DNA of 64,000 bases from Syngnathus acus (taxonomy: Eukaryota > Chordata > Actinopteri > Syngnathiformes > Syngnathidae): assembly GCF_901709675.1 (NCBI RefSeq), contig NC_051105.1:9654104-9718103 (forward strand), read 5' to 3'. Of the stretch, positions 10,800-23,295 are shown in pieces; position 1 is the first letter of the stretch, and every line of letters starts with the position of its first letter. Both the position numbers and the translations under genes were made by a program. The notes under the pieces are model-generated. The model searched no databases, was not told where the DNA came from, and saw nothing but the letters and a program-made list of their open reading frames with translations.

Positions 10800-13563
10800 T
10801 CATCTTCTGGAGTGACTCCTGTCCCGACTGTAGCTGCGCCTCCTGTACTCTCGAGTGTAGCGACTCCTGCCACGGCTGCTGCTCCTGGAGTCGCCTTTGC
10901 TGTATCGCCGCTGGTGACGGTGCTTGTGGCTCTTTCCCCTACTGTAGCTCCTCCCACTGCTGCTCCTGCTCCTGTCCCGGCTGGAGCTTGTACTTCTGCT
11001 ACAGTGGCTGTGGCTGCGCCTCCTATTGCGCCGCGGGGTGTGGCTCCTCCTGTGGCGGCTGGAGGTCCTACGGTGGCTGCCGCTCCGGCTCCTCCTCCTG
11101 CTGGAGTGCCGCTTCCTGGAGCTGCGCTCACGGTCCTTGCTGTACCTGCTCCTCACCTCCTCTTTCTTCTTCTCCTGCTTCGTCTTCTTCACATCCTCAG
11201 CCGCCTTCCTCTCCTTTGTCCCTCTACTTTTTTCTGACATTTCCGCAGGTTTGGATACTTGTTTGTCTTTACGCTCTTCTGCCTTTACTCCGTTCACCTG
11301 ACCCGGGATTTGCAGGGACACGTTCTCCTTGCCAGGATGCGGGGCCTCCTCGCTCCTTGCGGCGCTACCCTGCTCCTGCGCGTCAGGAGGTCTTGTGGGC
11401 TCGCTGCTCTTCTTGAACATGTTAGAGAGCAACTTCTCCCTCAGCTCCTTCTCCCGCCGTTGGAGGTCCAAGGCCCGTTCTTTCTCCAGCTCCACCTTGA
11501 GGAGCTCCTCCTGCTGCTTGCGCCGGCAGGCTTCCTGCTCCTGGCGACGGATCCGCTCCTCCTCCTGTTGAGCCTTCTCCCGCTTTTCCTGCTCCTCACG
11601 TTCGGCGCGCTCTTTATCCAACTGCCTCTGCTTGGCCGCCTTTGAGGGAAGAGAAGCAATTTGCAAGGTTAAGAATAGAAAGACACTTTAGCGTTCAATC
11701 TAGTGTTCTTCAAGCGGTACCTTGGCTCTGGCCAGCAGCTCAGCGATGAGTCGGATGGATTCCAGATTGCGCTGAGCCAGGAGAAGCCTCCTTTCCTCCA
11801 TGGCGATCTTCATCTGAAGCTTCTTTTGCTCCTCCTCCTGCTGCTTCCTCACCTTCTTGATGTTCCTCCTTTCCTCTCTCTCCTGCAGCTTCTGCTCACG
11901 CTTGCGTTGCTTCTCCTCCTTCTTGCGCTCCCGCTCCTCTTCTTCCTGCTCCTTCTGTTTCCTGGAGAAGAGCACGTTTGGGCTGGGTCAATATCTGCTG
12001 AATGAGCATTACATACGAACAGGAGGGGGGTTGTCATACCGCTCCAGCTCTTTACGTCGCTCTTCTTCTTCTTTCTCCCGCCGCTTCTGCTCCTCTCGCT
12101 GCTTTTCTAACTCTTGCAGCTTCAGCCTCTCCAGATTTCGCTTCTTCACAGCTGACTCGCCGAGATGCTTGGTGGTGTCAAATGTCACCTGGAGAGATTT
12201 CATTCGTTGAGAATTCAAATTTCCAAGCAAAACAAAATGGACTGTGTTTGACCACTTTATCAGTAAACAAATGCAATTTGGGATTATCGCCACTCTTGTC
12301 TCTAAATACAGATTTGTGCAACAGATCTTTAATACTCGTTTTAATTAAACCCTCCCAACACAAGCAACATGAGCAGCTTTCATTCTCATTACATTAAAAG
12401 GTCTTAAAGGAGCCCGGTGACTCTAAGATGAAACCAGCTCAATGCTTGTGGCCTCCCACACGGCTCACGTAAGAGATCGAAATGACTTGCAGTATAAATA
12501 TTACTAATAGGCGCACGCTGGTCAATCAGTTCAGGATTAGGAGCAGTCTGTAATCTTTTCAAAAGAAGGGGATTAAGCGTACCTTGATGTTGCAGGCCAC
12601 TGCCTTGCCATCATCTCCTTTCAGCATCAGCTTCATGCCGCGTAGCGTATCCATGGCCTTGGTGAAGCCGTCATACTCGTGATACTGCACGTAAGCTTCA
12701 AAGTTCAGATGGCCCCCGAAACTAAAAGTATTAAAGTTCTTGTCCAGCATCTCCTCCCTGTACGGGTCCAGCATTGGGATGTCCACGTTTCGCACCTGAA
12801 CCAACAAATTGTTTGTTTTCATCGTTATTGAGGACATCGCAAAATAAAATGTTTAACTTTCACAGGATCATGCATAGTGGAAATAAAATTTAGACAGTAC
12901 TAAAACAGTGTACCTTGCCAAAGGCCTCAAAGACAGCAATGAGAACCTCCTCACATGGCCGATCTGGCAACCCGCTTTGTTTCTGGCTGAACCAGCGGCA
13001 GGGAAGCCCTTCCAGATGAATCGTGTCGGGTCGCTCACCCGGTAGAGTCTCATTCATGTCTTTGGCGTCACGAAAGAACGAGTCCCAGTCATGCCTTGTT
13101 GGGAAGTCCACTTTGTTTTCCACGGCACGAACCTTGAGAAAAAAAGTTTGAATCATCAAACTGTTTGGACTGATAGAGTAAGACGGGGACTTTTGTTTTC
13201 CAAAACAAAAGCCAAGCTCACCTTCAAAACATCAGTAAATCCACTAAGTTTGATGCTCTTCCCATCCAGGCGGCTCAATAGACTCTTAACAACAGTTTTG
13301 TTCTCCACTTCTCCCTCAAAACGAATGAAGTCCATGGTGCTTTTAGAGACCCGCAGGGTTGAAAACTGGTCGGGCACCACCATCGCCTTAACTCTCTCCA
13401 TTACCTCCCAGTTGGAGATGCTCTTTCCCGGCAGCTTGAGCTGAGGAAGCGTGACGCTGATGGTCATTTTAGCAATGGGCTTCAAGTACATGTTGTGCTC
13501 AGCCGAGAGGCACACCGCCTCGGTGGTGTCATGGACGATGGTGGTCATTGTGGCAGCCAGCAT
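10800..13563 (-). CDS. akap17a: A-kinase anchor protein 17A (RS-domain splicing regulator)
   Basis: Nuclear-speckle protein that anchors PKA and influences splice-site choice. Six coding exons with matched phase: 13222-13563, 12914-13132, 12583-12795, 12040-12188, 11721-11961, 10800-11639. They encode 667 aa; human is about 695 aa. Conserved blocks are [20 protein letters not shown] and [15 protein letters not shown] near the N-terminus, then the RRM-like region with [20 protein letters not shown] and [15 protein letters not shown]. Residues about 260-480 are a very charged Glu/Arg/Lys-rich helix or coiled coil. The C-terminus (about 555-667) is an Arg/Ser (RS) domain ending DRSHSRR. The chosen ATG at 13563 gives [12 protein letters not shown]; an internal ATG at 13548 is an alternative. 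Codon bias in the charged and RS exons leaves several other frames open; those are shadows. Confidence 0.95.
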
Positions 13564-13838
13564 GAAAACCTGCAGGAGGTTTGAGAAGACTATTATTGTT
13601 AGAAAACGCAAAATAATGTTAAAAACCAAGCATCAAGCACTTGATAGGCCATGCCACTTTGGATATCAATTTAAGATGTTTTAAGGTCGGAAATGTTACT
13701 TCCAATTTATGGTTTAATTTTGAAGCAATTATTTTAAACCCGTAGTAAAATCGGCTACGTGCCGTCTGCGGGGTATCTAGTAAATGTGGGTTACAAGCTA
13801 CCCTGGTTAGCATAGATAATTCATTGAGTCTCACTTAC

Positions 13839-14050
13839 CTTGAAACCCGTCCGTGTAATACGTACGGAGCTCTGAAAACTTCTCTTATGACGACAAATTC
13901 AAACTGGGGCACATCTGGTAACCTCGAGGTAAAATACAATGAAATGATTTTGAGGGCAACAAACGACCCGCAGTAGCAAATGAACACGGGCTAAGCAACT
14001 TCCGCGTCATGTCAACTTTGACCCAAGAACGAACCAACGAGTACTCATGC
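13839..14050 (-). promoter_or_regulatory. akap17a: akap17a non-coding first exon and promoter region
   Basis: A good minus-strand donor (CAAG followed by GTAAGT, exon end at 13839) precedes the coding-exon acceptor at 13569/13570, implying an untranslated first exon. Just upstream, GCGGAAGT on the minus strand (13998-14005) is a canonical ETS/GABP site, typical of TATA-less housekeeping promoters. The exact transcription start cannot be placed. Confidence 0.45.
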
Positions 14051-16209
14051 AACACTACGTCGTTACAACAACAGCGCCACCAAATGGAATTCTGAGTATT
14101 ACGTTTTTATTATTTTAAAGGAAATAAATAATAAAAACGCAGATAAAAATCAATTTTACGATAAAACCATCAAATATAGAATTAAATTGTGATTAATCTC
14201 ATATTATTATTTTTTTATTATTGTTAGCAGATTTTTGTCTGTCGCTTTATGTACTTGTGGTTGACAGGTGGTCCACTCAAGTGGAGTCAGATAGCCCCCA
14301 GCTTCTTGTCACCCTCAACAGGTATACAAAATGGATGGTGAACTAAGCTCTTTTTTTTTTTGAGGGGGGGCAGATCACATATTGACTGTCCCAAAATTTA
14401 TGACCACGTACACAATTTTAATGGTTTTGTCTGTATTTTGCAATTGTAGTATTATGCAGTATTGCACTTGAGCTGGAAGTACCAATTCTTTCTAGCTCCA
14501 TCAACATGACTCACTGGACTGAATATGGTACTTGGGGACAGAATTTGAGCTAAATTGAATATGGATTAATCCAATGAGAGAGCCCCAATGGCCACCATTG
14601 CCTGAAAGGATGGCAGGGAAATTTACATAACAGGCATTACTCCATTCGCAGTGTATGTAGGTCAGTAGCTGCAGTCAGACAGCCGCTCTCTCTCTTGCAT
14701 GCGCTTTCACCCAATAAGCAGTCATACAAAAGCGGCCTAAAGCAACTCTAAACCCAGAGTGATACTTAGTATTGCAGTGATCTCCCAAATTAATTTAGAT
14801 GAGAAGATGGGAGAGAATATAGCAATGTATGTCCATAACAGATGTCAGGCCACACAGCTAAAGGACACAACATACGAGTTAGCATATTTAAAGCCCTGGA
14901 GAACATGACACACACATAATAAATGTGAGCAGGTGCGCAATGATGCTTATACAAAATTGAAAGCAGTGTTAACACAGTCAGCTGTGGCTATTGTGCAATT
15001 GCCGGACATTAGATCATCAATTATTCAGCATCACCAGACAAGCGCAGACTGTTGTCAGCTGCAGCAGCGAATGTTAACTAATCTTGGGACTTGAGTTCAT
15101 CATTAAACACAAAGCAATTTGATATTGATGCTTTATTTCACATTTAAGGATGGGATAGATAGACACAAATTGGCTTTTACCCAATAGTAACTTCATAGTT
15201 TTTAGGTAAACATAGTACACTTGTAGAACAGATTTTTACTTGACAACAACATAAGGCCATATGCGTACTACAAAATACAAAAAGAATATTGTGGCAGTTA
15301 TGTGGTTTAAATGTAATTATCAGGTCATTTTAATAAAGGCTCATGTACAACAGACAAGACTTCAACAAATCACATTATAATTCTAAACTCTATCCACATT
15401 TGACAAACAGCTAACAATTCCGTTTGTACATGCAAATCTACACCAGGTTGAAATCAAATGCATTCCAGAGTATTGAATGTGACCGCGCTTGTTTGATTGC
15501 ATATTTTTGAATGTGTGCTACGTTGGTTGTCAAAGGTCCCTTAACTCACCGTGTCATATTTACTGGCATTTATTCAGCAGGTGTCAAAAGAGGCACAACA
15601 TGAAACAAGTGGCAAAATGTGTCACCGTTTCCAATCATGCTTGAGTTTTAGGTGTACTTGAATTGATAGAAAAAACAGCTCAACAATTAATTAGAAGATT
15701 TGAGGAAGAAAGCTGTATTGCCTCTAGAAAATATAAAACAGTCTGGACATACAACAGAGTAGTGTTTAAATTATTGTGCTGAAAATCTTGAAAGTGGCAA
15801 GTGCAAATGTATCAGAGCATAGAAGTACTGTAAAACAACTGTCAATAATTAGAAAAAAATATCTGTGAAAAAAACTTTGTGCAGCTATATTGTGTACCAA
15901 AACACCATTTTTGACTTAGTGATCTTCCACCAATGTGAAATTACAAACTTCCCTTCTCTCCCTCCCATTAAAAAAAACACATTTAATGACGCATTCACTG
16001 TCTGTCTAAAAATAAATAAATTAGATAATGTGTAGCAAAAAAAGGTACCTAAATAAGTTAGTTAAGGATTGAACAAAAGGAATAAAAATCAACTTCATTT
16101 CTTGGAAAAAAAAAATATTTATGACTTTAAAACTTTTAAAAGATATAAGAAAGATATTATAAAATTATAAAAATCCATGAATGGAACTCTTAATAAATAA
16201 TTAGCTGCT
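14051..16209. other. akap17a upstream DNA and sowahc 3' UTR
   Basis: AT-rich sequence without a supportable ORF. Minus-strand AATAAA signals (plus-strand TTTATT) at 15569-15574 and 15132-15137 would give the sowahc transcript a 3' UTR of roughly 0.65 or 1.1 kb. The remaining 14.05-15.1 kb shows nothing recognisable beyond homopolymer runs. Confidence 0.5.
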
Positions 16210-18427
16210 TCATCCAAACAGGCTGGAGAGCGGCCGTGTTCGCTGAGGGGTGCTGGGAAGCTCCTCTCCTTTTCCGACTTCGCCCGCGTCCCGAAAGGAG
16301 GCGCTGTGTATAATCTGCGCCCTGTGTCGCCCCCGATGCAGCCGAGCGTTTAGTCGGCCCAGGGACGACTTCCTCAACATGCCCCCCTTGGTCCTGCCAT
16401 TCCCGAGCGCCTCTTCGGAGGCCCCCGATGACTGGTTGAGTAGGCGCAGCGGGTTCAGGTTTCCCTGAAGCACTTTGGGAAACCTCCAGCCACGTGTTAC
16501 ACCGCCACCTACCGCCGCGTGCTCGTTGTCGGACTCAGCCCTCGGTGGGGGGTCTACTCCTTGGTCCCGCAGGTCTGCAGGCAATGGTGCAGGAAGGTAC
16601 TGGATGGCTCGCCTGCCGCTGTAATCCCTCACCTCGGGGTCCGCCTCCCAGTCGGACATCAGCACGCGCATCACCTGACCGTCCAGAACGAGCATGCATT
16701 TAGACTGCTTCAAGAAATAATAATAATAAAACTCGACACACATTTTTATTATCACACGATAAGTTGCAGCTTACCTGAATGTGTCCATGTATAGCTGCCA
16801 GGTGGAGTGGCGTGTATCCGGCACCGGACCTCACATTGACGTTCACGTGGACGCCGTTGTCCTTGGCGAAATTCAGCAGCTGGGAGAGCAGCTCGGCCTT
16901 GCCCTGCTTGGCAGCCCAGTGAAGGCACGTGAAGCCCGTGACAAAGTCTTTCTTGGCTACCAGGCCGGCCTCCACAGCCAGGAGAGGGTGAAGGCTCTCC
17001 CACAGGCAGTCCGAGGCACACAGCATCCACTCGTGCTCCATCGGGTCCAGCGCCACCGAGGTGCAGTCCTCGTCGGTGGCCGAGGAGAGGAGAGACGCCG
17101 AGTCGCCGTCGCTCCTCATGGAGTCTCGAAGGCGCGGACCTCGATTTATGAGAGATCGGCGAACCTGTGCAGGGGATTTTTTTTTAGATTACCAAGCACA
17201 CCACACCTTCATCGTAGGCTCACCTGAGGAGAACAATTCATCATCAGCTCAATGAAGTTCCTGCGGCTCCCTTTGGGTGTGTTGAAATCAAGAGTGTACT
17301 CCAGGCCTTCCACCGTGTTGTCCTCAGACAGGCAGCTGGTCAGCAACGCCCGTTGGGACCCTTTGGACACCCTGCGGGCCGCTCGGACTTGATGATGGCT
17401 TTGGGAGCTGGCGGGATGGTCTTGATCCGGCACCCCGATCACCGGAGCCGACTCGCGTCTTCTCCTCTCTCTAAGCTTGACCTCGCCGGTTCCAGGAATA
17501 GTATTGGACTGAGCGGGCTCAGACTGCTTGACATCCATACTGCAGGATGGTGGACGAGAAACTCCTATGAGAACATAGAAATTTTTTTTTTTTTACGTCA
17601 TTTGGAGGGAATGTGAACATCACAAAGAAGATTGGGGCCACACATAATTTACTTTGTTGCCAAAGTTTGGACACCCACGCACTAACTCTCAAGACTCCTA
17701 TTCCAGGCAGTTTTGCTTACCAAATTTACTTCCTATATTTAAAAACAATGCACAAATAATGCTTGTACATTTTTTTTTATAATGCTTAGAAATACAAACA
17801 AAACAAATATTAACTTTGATCGCTGTGCATTTTTAGACTTCAGCCGAACAGGACAGAAACAAATAAACGGGAAAGCAATAAAACGCTAGCATTAAGCTTT
17901 CAGGGGGTGGGAAAAAAAGACCAGATGGGCTCTGGGGAGTAAACCCTACTTGCACGTTGTGCTGGATAATAAAACCAGCAATTAAAGGCTATTAAACACA
18001 AACGTATAAATCTATGTGTTTATTTCCAAACAAACAAAAAGAAACGGTGACGTTGTTAGTAGACCACAGCCGAGCCAATGCAGTTTGAGCAAGACTCACC
18101 TGCTTGCTGTTTGTTGTCAGAGTCGCCACTGACGAGATTGTTGTTGCTTGGTGTTTGGTGCACGTTACCGTCTCTATCCAAGCGCGTTACAGAGCGCGCG
18201 CTACAATCCTCATTCAAACGCACATATTGCACTCCGCTTTCCACTTCCACGACACCGAGAGTGCCCACGGCGCGCCTCAAAGCCTCCTCGCCATTCAACG
18301 GGTCACTTCCAGTACCCCACCTCGCCGCGAAGTGATCGATCAGCTCCATCTGTTGGACTCGCCCTCCTCGCTCCATTAGGAACTCCTGCACGGCTTCAAC
18401 CGTGCACGGGGACGCCATCATTATCAT
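16210..18427 (-). CDS. sowahc: Sosondowah ankyrin-repeat protein, SOWAHC-like
   Basis: Ankyrin-repeat protein of the sosondowah family; no enzymatic role is known. Four exons fit in phase: 18100-18427, 17224-17564, 16775-17164, 16210-16704 (acceptor CAG, start 16704; 16707 is possible). They encode 517 aa; human SOWAHC is about 525 aa. The N-terminal SOWAH domain (about residues 5-80) includes VEAVQEFLMERGGRVQ and RRAVGTLGVVEVESG. The ankyrin region follows LDPMEHEWMLCASD and contains GFTCLHWAAKQGKAELL and GYTPLHLAAIHGH, then EVRDYSGRRAIQYL. The C-terminus has RAQIIHSASFRD and ends SLFG, matching the family tail. Three clustered ATGs (18427, 18421, 18418) leave the exact start open. SOWAHC is preferred over SOWAHD from length and from adjacency to septin10 and sh3rf3. 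Confidence 0.88.
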
Positions 18428-19178
18428 TATCTCACCAAATCAATTAATTACACGGCAGCAAAACGTTTGGAAATTAGTCCGTCGTCATTTTGCGGTCGTT
18501 GACAGTCGATGACAGCATCTTCACTGGGCCTCCTCCTTTCCTCCATCATTGGCTGATCAGTTTCAAGACATGACCGCCAGGGGACGCACACCACTATTAA
18601 CCCCTCTCGTCATCGTGTTACATTACAGTGCTCCACGTAAATTCCAAAATTACAGGAAATTTTAACCTCATGCTGTCGAACCTGAGTGAAGCGATTTTAT
18701 GTATGACATTTTATTTTTACTATAAATTCACATAATGTGAACGCATTAGAACTACATGAAACATACTTCAATTGCCGGTTTTGTTGGTCTATTGGGTAGA
18801 CAAATTTACCACACTTTAAATACAGTGAAAGCGGCACATTTTAGGACTGTACCAATATGAAAAGAAAGGGGATTCTTGTAAGAATGGGGTTGCTAAAGCA
18901 ATATATCGAACATATTAATCTTCTTAATTTTTATTTAGGAAAATTTGTATGATTCAAATTGAAAATGTAAAGTGTACCTCCTGTTATATGATATTTTAAG
19001 TAGATTCACAGAGACCAGTTGCCACATAAGCCTGTCTTCTTTTACTTGGTCCAGTCTGTCCGTGGTGAGACGGTCCCATTCAGGAGGATTCTTTAGGGGG
19101 GGGAAAAATCGGACTTTTAATAAGTTTGATTGTATTCTGTCTCGCATCTGCGGGAAATCCTACATTTAATCGAAAACT
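18428..19178. promoter_or_regulatory. Divergent promoter interval between sowahc and septin10
   Basis: About 750 bases separate the two divergent start codons, so both promoters must lie here or in short 5' UTRs. An inverted CCAAT motif (ATTGG in the stretch near 18549) lies close to the sowahc side. No TATA box stands out, and there is no ORF of interest. Shared regulation of the pair is possible but not shown. Confidence 0.45.
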
Positions 19179-22100
19179 ATGGCTTCTTCCGATGTTGCTC
19201 CGCAACTGGTTTGTATTGATCTCTGTTATATCGCTCTTCTAACAATCCTAGTCGAGCAGGGAGTGTCTGAGGCTACAATGAAGTTAGCCAGCCTCTCAAC
19301 TAGCACAACTTTTCTCTTTGACAAATGAAGGAACGCTCCCGTTGAATCACAACGTAACTTAACAACAAAAATCAAAATACGTGCATGTAATTCATGTATT
19401 ACGTGTTCACGCCAAGATTAACCAATAAAATGGTTTACCGGAGGGGCGTTAGCTGGCTGAAAGAAGCAAACACGTCATCCAACTGGCTGAGTGACTGCTG
19501 TGAATTTTGGGAGACGTTGGTATTCAATTGCACTGTGCCAAGAAAACTTCAAATATTTAATGATCGCCCCCAACAATATAGTCAGAATACACATTGGTAC
19601 TGTAGTAGATTATTACATTGTTATTATATAGTAACAGACGTTTCAATCTGAATGCATGGTATTGTGTAAGATTATAACGAAATGACTAAAACATGTGTTG
19701 TGATATTTAGAATAAGGGAGTGCGGCCTCTCTCCCTGGCAGGCCACGTGGGTTTTGATAGCCTCCCAGACCAGTTGGTCAACAAGTCCACCGATCAGGGG
19801 TTCTGCTTCAACATCCTCTGCATCGGTATGCTGTCAAATCAAAACAAAGCACTACGATTAATATTATTGAGGTTTTGGTTGTCAGTAGATTTTCTTTGTG
19901 TCTTCAGGTGAAACCGGTATCGGCAAGTCCACCCTGATGGACACTCTGTTCAGCACCAACTTTGAAAACTTTGAGTCGTCCCACTTTGAGCCTCAGGTGA
20001 AGCTGCGGGCTCAAACCTACGACCTGCAAGAGAGTAACGTGCGACTGCGCCTCACCGTGGTCAACACGGTGGGATTCGGAGACCAAATGAATAAACAAGA
20101 GAGGTCAGTGCGAGCGAGCGTGGGATTTGTGTGCAGCCATCGCTAACTGACCATCTGTCTTGTAGCTATCAGCCGGTGGTGGATTACATCGACAGGCAGT
20201 TTGAGAGTTACCTGCAGGAAGAGCTGAAAATCAGGCGCTCGCTTTTCAACTATCACGACTCGCGGGTGCACGCCTGTTTGTACTTCATCTCCCCCTCGGG
20301 ACACTCTCTCAAGTCCCTGGATCTGGTCACCATGAAGAAACTGGATAGCAAGGTAGGAAGGCAGTACCTGATTGTATAAAATAAGCAATGCTGGTTTTAG
20401 TGTTTCATTAGTTCGACACTAATGCGGCAGCAGAGATGCTTTGATCAACAAATTGAATTGCTGCCCTCCAAACCGCATTCAAATCATGAGGTGGTGAAAG
20501 AGTCGCAAATAATGACTACGGCGGTGCTAGCAACCTTTCCCATGCTCTCTTGTGTGTCACTGTCGGGAAGTGCCAGCAAGCCGCGATTTGCGTGTGAAAA
20601 GAGTCACACACACACCAGAAAGCGGTGGAATGTCACCACACACGCTCACACACACACACTCGAGTTGTCCTTTTGTGTCACTGTACAGACAGACAGGCGG
20701 AGAAAGAGACATTTGTGTTTTTCTGTGCTCTGCCATCACTTGAGTGTTTTGTTTGTGTGTCTGACCCTGAAGCTCGAGCAGAAAAAACATTCTTGTTGAC
20801 AAAATCACACGGTCAGGAATGTGGGGTGGCTCGGACAGCAGAGTGAGCTGCTGATCCACAAATAACATCGGGAGACATTTTTTATGTGCTTGCATGCTTG
20901 GCCAAGTTTCCTCTCTTATTGAGTCTGCCTCTTTAACGGAATATTAAGCAACTTCTGACACTCAAGTGTTGACCTCAGTACCGCATCAATGAAGTTACTT
21001 GAACGGTACCAAAAAAGACACACTATGTTAAGTTTTGTTCTGCAACGTCATCGTTCAGGTCAACATCATCCCCGTCATCGCCAAAGCGGACACAATCAGC
21101 AAGAGCGAGCTGCACAAGTTCAAGATCAAGATCATGAGCGAGCTGGTGAGCAACGGCGTCCAGATCTATCAGTTCCCCCTGGACGACGAGGCCGTTGCCA
21201 AGGTCAACACGGCCATGAACGTAAGCGTCCTCCTCTTCGCCGGTGTCCACGCAAGCTCTGCGGTTCGTTTCTGTAATTTGTCTTTTCTGTCCTTTAGGGC
21301 CATCTGCCTTTTGCCGTGGTGGGCAGCACGGAAGAAGTGGCCGTGGGCAACAAGATGGTGAAGGCTCGTCAGTACCCCTGGGGGATTGTCCAAGGTCGGT
21401 TTGTGGATGAGCGACATTGGGCATGATGAAGTGTCTGACATTGTCTGCTCTCCATCCCATAATACCAGTGGAGAACGAGAGCCACTGCGACTTTGTGAAG
21501 CTCCGTGAGATGCTGATTTGCGTCAACATGGAGGACCTGAGGGAGCAGACGCACACGCGCCACTACGAGCTGTACAGACGCTGCAAGCTGGAGGAGATGG
21601 GCTTCAAGGACACCGACCCCGAGTGCAAGCCCGTCAGGTGACCGCCGTCACAGCTGGGTGCGGGGGTTCCTAATAAATCGACGGATGTCTTAACACCTGC
21701 TCGTGCAGTCTGCAGCAGACCTACGAGGCCAAGCGTCAGGAGTTCCTGGTGGAGCTGCAGAGGAGAGAGGATGAGATGAGGCAGATGTTTGTGCAGAGGG
21801 TCAAGGAGAAGGAGGCGGAGCTTAAGGATGCAGAGAGAGAGGTTAGAGACAGTCATCCTTGAATGAGAAAACAAATCCATTGAGAAGGGATATTTTTCAC
21901 CATCCACCTGTTTTCCCTTTTCACCTTTTAGTTGCAGAGCCGCTTTGAGCAGCTGAAGCGGCTCCACGCCGAGGAGAAGTCGGCATTGGAGGAGAAACGG
22001 CGCATGCTGGAGGAAGACCAGAGCTCCTTCGGCAAGAGACGTGCCGCCGCTCAGCTGCTGCAGGCCCAAAGCTTCACCGCCAACGGCAAGAAGGATAAAG

Positions 22101-22403
22101 ACCGCAAGAAGTAAGGAAAACTTACTTTCCCCCTTTTTTTTCCATTTACTTTTTTGGTGGCCTCTGAAATTCCACAGTATGCCACAAGAGGGCAGCAGAA
22201 ATCCGGTTTTAGTAACTGAGATTTCTGTGCATGTCTCCAAATCGTGTTCAAGCTGAAAACCCTTATTGACTTCTTTTTCCCAAATCCACACTTGCTCAAA
22301 TGATTCAATTTAATTTTTTTTCATGAGACGTATTTCTGCATAACTGATTTTCACCACACATTTCATTTCTTTCCTCCTCCCAACCAGTTCTGGGTTCATG
22401 TGA
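19179..22403 (+). CDS. septin10: Septin 10 (GTP-binding cytoskeletal protein)
   Basis: Filament-forming GTPase of the SEPT6 group. Ten exons with consistent phase: 19179-19208, 19711-19825, 19908-20103, 20166-20352, 21059-21220, 21298-21394, 21469-21637, 21709-21841, 21932-22110, 22388-22403. They encode 427 aa; human SEPTIN10 is about 454 aa. The G1 P-loop GETGIGKS is residues 49-56, the switch region contains NTVGFGDQ, and G4 AKAD is near 184-187. The septin element [20 protein letters not shown] is followed by a C-terminal coiled coil (about 325-405). SEPT6, 8 and 11 are close, but the ESSHF motif after the P-loop region, the DKDRKN-S-x-F C-terminal end and the SOWAHC and SH3RF3 neighbours point to SEPTIN10. 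The last donor (GTAAGG) overlaps an in-frame TAA, so intron retention would end the protein only five residues early. Confidence 0.93.
20605..20662. repeat. CA-rich microsatellite in septin10 intron 4
   Basis: Two short CA runs (about 20605-20615 and 20637-20660) in the 706-base intron between exons 4 and 5. They account for the overlapping Thr/His-rich and Cys/Val-rich frames there. Confidence 0.7.
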
Positions 22404-23295
22404 AGAAATCGGGATTTGAAATCCAGTCTGACCAACATCATTCCCAAAATCCTTTGTGGCCAGTCTTGAACACTAATCCGAAGTCTCCCATCAGCATCAG
22501 CACCACCGCCAGCAACACACAAGTGTGTTTTATGTGCCAAAGTTAAGACAATACGTTTTGCTTTTTTCCTTTGAAATAATGTGTGTTTTTTTTGTTTTTT
22601 TTTTGTACGTATTCTCTATGATACCTTCTTTGTTGTTTTTAAGCTTGCTGTGGTTTTAGAGGCTTGCTTGTTTATGTGTTGGGGTTAATAATGGACCTAT
22701 AATGATTTTAATGGTACATTCATGTCTCTGATCTTGTAATCTGGTCACCAGCAAAATGGATGCTGAGAACAAAGCAGCATCTTTATTTATTTGTATGGAC
22801 ACCTTTGATCATTCAGTTTCATTCATACTTAAAAATGTATCTGCGTCATTCTTTGATTTGGATAATTTATTATCAACCCTTTGAGAGTGTTTGTGAAAGC
22901 AAGCAAGGCCTCAACAAGTTTTAACTTACAACAAAGTTGTGTTTACTTATCTTTGAGTTGGTTACAGCATATTTACATACACTAAACTAGACAGAATGTT
23001 TTGTTTCGCTTGCTTTCTCGTTTCTGCTGACACGTGCGCAACAACGCTGAGTCATCGGAAAAAAACGAGACGCAAGATAAGAGGCAACAATATCGTACTT
23101 TGATGCACTCGTGTCTGGGACGAAACGTCGTGACACTTTACACTCCACATGTTCCACGTGCCTTATGTGTGTCCAGCCTTCAGTAGGATAAACAAAAACA
23201 CGCAGCAAAACACACCAATGCCTAACGGGGTGAACCTTTTTATATTTGTACTACACTCATATTTATGAAATAAACAGTGTTACTCAGGAGGCTTG
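22404..23295 (+). other. septin10: septin10 3' UTR with poly(A) signal
   Basis: AATAAA at 23269-23274 lies about 865 bases after the exon-10 stop and is followed by a T- and GT-rich stretch, fitting a cleavage and polyadenylation site near 23290. No other gene is seen here; frames on both strands are short and featureless. Confidence 0.55.

Noticed and set aside
10736-11416. Long plus-strand frames (226 and 151 codons) and a second minus-strand frame over the last akap17a exon
   Set aside because: They are low-complexity Cys/Ser or Ala/Pro/Val strings caused by the biased codons of the RS domain; the real frame is the minus-strand AKAP17A exon.
11700-12210. Leu/Ser-rich plus-strand frames antisense to akap17a exons 4 and 5
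   Set aside because: Antisense shadows of Glu/Lys/Arg-rich coding sequence, without their own splice or domain signals.
19179-22403. Calling the septin SEPTIN6 (with SOWAHD as the neighbour, the human Xq24 pair)
   Set aside because: The ESSHF motif after the P-loop region, the DKDRKN-S-x-F C-terminal end and adjacency to sh3rf3 fit the 2q13 SEPTIN10-SOWAHC block better.
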